Source: Erysipelothrix sp. UBA3383 (GTDB lineage: Bacteria > Bacillota_I > Bacilli_A > Erysipelotrichales > Erysipelotrichaceae). From it: 5,957 nucleotides of DNA. A model generated the notes under the pieces. It had not been told where the DNA came from, made no database searches, and saw nothing but the letters and a program-made list of their open reading frames with translations. The stretch is taken from contig DEPV01000122.1 in NCBI GenBank assembly GCA_002358955.1, forward strand, positions 1 through 5,957, given 5' to 3'. Shown here piece by piece: positions 4,624-5,957 of the stretch. The position numbers were made by a program, and so were the translations under genes. The stretch's first letter is position 1, and every line of letters starts with the position of its first letter.

Positions 4624-5957
4624 ATGAAAAAAATTGATTTACAAGCCGTAGATACACTACGCGTATTATCAGCAGATATGGTGCAAGCAGCAAATTCTGG
4701 TCACCCAGGAATGCCTCTTGGAGCAGCACCGATAGCGTATACATTGTGGGCAAACCACATGAATTTTGATGCTAAAGACACACAATGGATTAATAGAGAC
4801 CGCTTTATTTTATCCGCTGGTCATGCATCGGCTTTACAATATTCTTTATTACACCTATTTGGTTTTGATTTAGGGATTGAAGATATTAAACAATTTAGAC
4901 AATGGGGTTCAAGAACACCAGGTCACCCTGAGTATGGACATACAGCAGGTGTAGAAGCAACAACAGGACCATTGGGTGCTGGTTTAACCAACGCCGTAGG
5001 TATGGCAATGGCTCAAGAGCACATTGCAGCGAAATATAACAAAGATGGTTTCAATCTTGTAGATAACTTTACATACGTTCTATCAGGAGATGGATGTATG
5101 ATGGAAGGGATCACTTCTGAAGCATCATCACTAGCTGGTACTTTAGGATTGGGCCGTTTAATCGTGATTTATGATTCAAACCAAATCACAATTGAAGGAC
5201 GTACTGACATTGCATTCAATGAAGATGTGCGTAAACGTTATGAAGCTTATGGGTTTGAAACATTCTTAGTTGAAGATGGTAATGATATGGAAGCTATCGA
5301 CTTAGCTATTGCAAAAGCGAAATCAAACTTATCACAACCTTCATTCATTGAAGTTAAAACAAAAATCGGATTTGGATCACACGTTGAAGATTCAAGTGCA
5401 GCACATGGTGCACCACTTGGAGCAGATAATGTTGTAGCAATGAAAGAAGCGATGGGATACCCATCATTAGAACCTTTCTATGTTGATCCTAAAGTTCAAG
5501 ATCACTTTAACGATCTCAGTAATACAGCAGCTCAAGCGCACGCAGAGTGGAAAACAATGTTTGCAGCTTATGCAGAAGCTTACCCAGAATTAGCAGCACA
5601 GTGGGAAAAAGACTTCACTGATATTACATTGGAAGAATTACTGGAAGACAAATCATTATTTGAATTTGAAGATAAAGCTGTGGCAACACGTAGCTTATCA
5701 GGAATGGTGATCAACCGTCTTAAAGATAAATACACAAACTTATTTGGAGGGTCAGCTGACTTAGCAACTTCAAATATGACATACATGAATGATGAAACAT
5801 CATTTGCTAAAGATAACTATGCAGGACGTAACATCCACTTTGGTGTTCGTGAGCATGCAATGGCAGGAGTGGGTAATGGAATTATGTTATACGGTGGTTT
5901 AAAATCATACGTAGCGACATTCTTTGTATTCTCTGACTTCTTAAAACCAATGGCACG
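4624..5957 (+). CDS. tkt: transketolase, N-terminal two thirds, cut by the window edge
   Basis: The first 444 codons of a transketolase, open at the right edge; the full family length is about 655-665, so roughly the last 215 residues lie outside. The enzyme moves two-carbon ketol units between sugar phosphates in the non-oxidative pentose phosphate pathway, using thiamine diphosphate and a divalent metal. Visible are SGHPGMPLGAAPI at 25-37 (His27), GHTAGVEATTGPLGAG at 105-120, the thiamine diphosphate motif starting GDGCMMEG (155-162) and ending DSNQITIEG (184-192), AAHGAPLG at 259-266 (His261), GGSADL at 375-380 and FGVREHAM at 406-413 with the catalytic Glu410. The pyrophosphate domain and most of the pyrimidine-binding domain are thus present and intact. 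GGAGG at 4613-4617 lies six bases before the ATG. Codons favour A-ending forms as in ptsH, which suggests high expression. The gene lies behind two candidate promoters and an intervening terminator. Confidence 0.96.
   Translation, partial: MKKIDLQAVDTLRVLSADMVQAANSGHPGMPLGAAPIAYTLWANHMNFDAKDTQWINRDRFILSAGHASALQYSLLHLFGFDLGIEDIKQFRQWGSRTPGHPEYGHTAGVEATTGPLGAGLTNAVGMAMAQEHIAAKYNKDGFNLVDNFTYVLSGDGCMMEGITSEASSLAGTLGLGRLIVIYDSNQITIEGRTDIAFNEDVRKRYEAYGFETFLVEDGNDMEAIDLAIAKAKSNLSQPSFIEVKTKIGFGSHVEDSSAAHGAPLGADNVVAMKEAMGYPSLEPFYVDPKVQDHFNDLSNTAAQAHAEWKTMFAAYAEAYPELAAQWEKDFTDITLEELLEDKSLFEFEDKAVATRSLSGMVINRLKDKYTNLFGGSADLATSNMTYMNDETSFAKDNYAGRNIHFGVREHAMAGVGNGIMLYGGLKSYVATFFVFSDFLKPMA

Noticed and set aside
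4415..4753. 112-aa open frame on the - strand across the pgcA-tkt intergenic region
   Set aside because: It runs antisense through the tkt start, its promoter and the terminator, and its product has no motif or plausible start region.
5580..5786. 68-aa open frame on the - strand inside tkt
   Set aside because: Antisense shadow of conserved transketolase sequence, Ser/Asn-rich because of the codon bias on the other strand.
1..5957. Mobile element, CRISPR array, toxin-antitoxin or defence system
   Set aside because: I found no long terminal repeats, regularly spaced repeats, transposase or nuclease cassette; the genes are all conserved housekeeping families on one strand.

Overview
The window is about 6 kb of ordinary chromosomal housekeeping DNA from a low-GC Gram-positive bacterium (Firmicutes/Bacillota). 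All complete genes lie on the + strand, have good Shine-Dalgarno sequences or overlap the preceding gene, and end in TAA. No TGA is read through, so the standard bacterial code fits. Protein flavour and the gene set (tail of the WalRK operon, HPr with both His15 and Ser46, PgcA-type mutase) suggest Erysipelotrichia (an Erysipelothrix-like organism) or a relative. That assignment is a guess from familiarity, not a database result.

Layout. Positions 1-33 hold the unresolved end of an upstream gene. Positions 33-2320 are a tightly overlapping cluster: walJ/yycJ (MBL-fold hydrolase), a membrane-anchored HtrA-like serine protease with one PDZ domain, and rlmH (23S rRNA methyltransferase). This is the conserved distal end of the walRK(HI)J-htrA-rlmH operon. 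A 67-bp gap with a promoter leads to ptsH (HPr). A terminator after ptsH is fused directly to the ribosome binding site of the next gene, a 554-aa PgcA-type phosphoglucomutase/phosphomannomutase. A 253-bp intergenic region follows, with an extended -10 promoter, a strong intrinsic terminator and a second promoter covered by small dyads. The window ends inside a transketolase gene (tkt, first 444 codons), which is open to the right edge.

Function. The left half serves cell-envelope homeostasis and ribosome maturation. The right half is central carbon metabolism: PTS phosphocarrier and CcpA co-effector (HPr), glucose-6-P/glucose-1-P interconversion for envelope glycans (PgcA), and the non-oxidative pentose phosphate pathway (Tkt). 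The gene content is conventional and I see no mobile element, CRISPR array, tRNA/rRNA or defence system. The points worth a second look are regulatory: the ptsH-pgcA junction, where a perfect TATAAT sits just before the hairpin, and the tkt leader, where a terminator lies between two candidate promoters.
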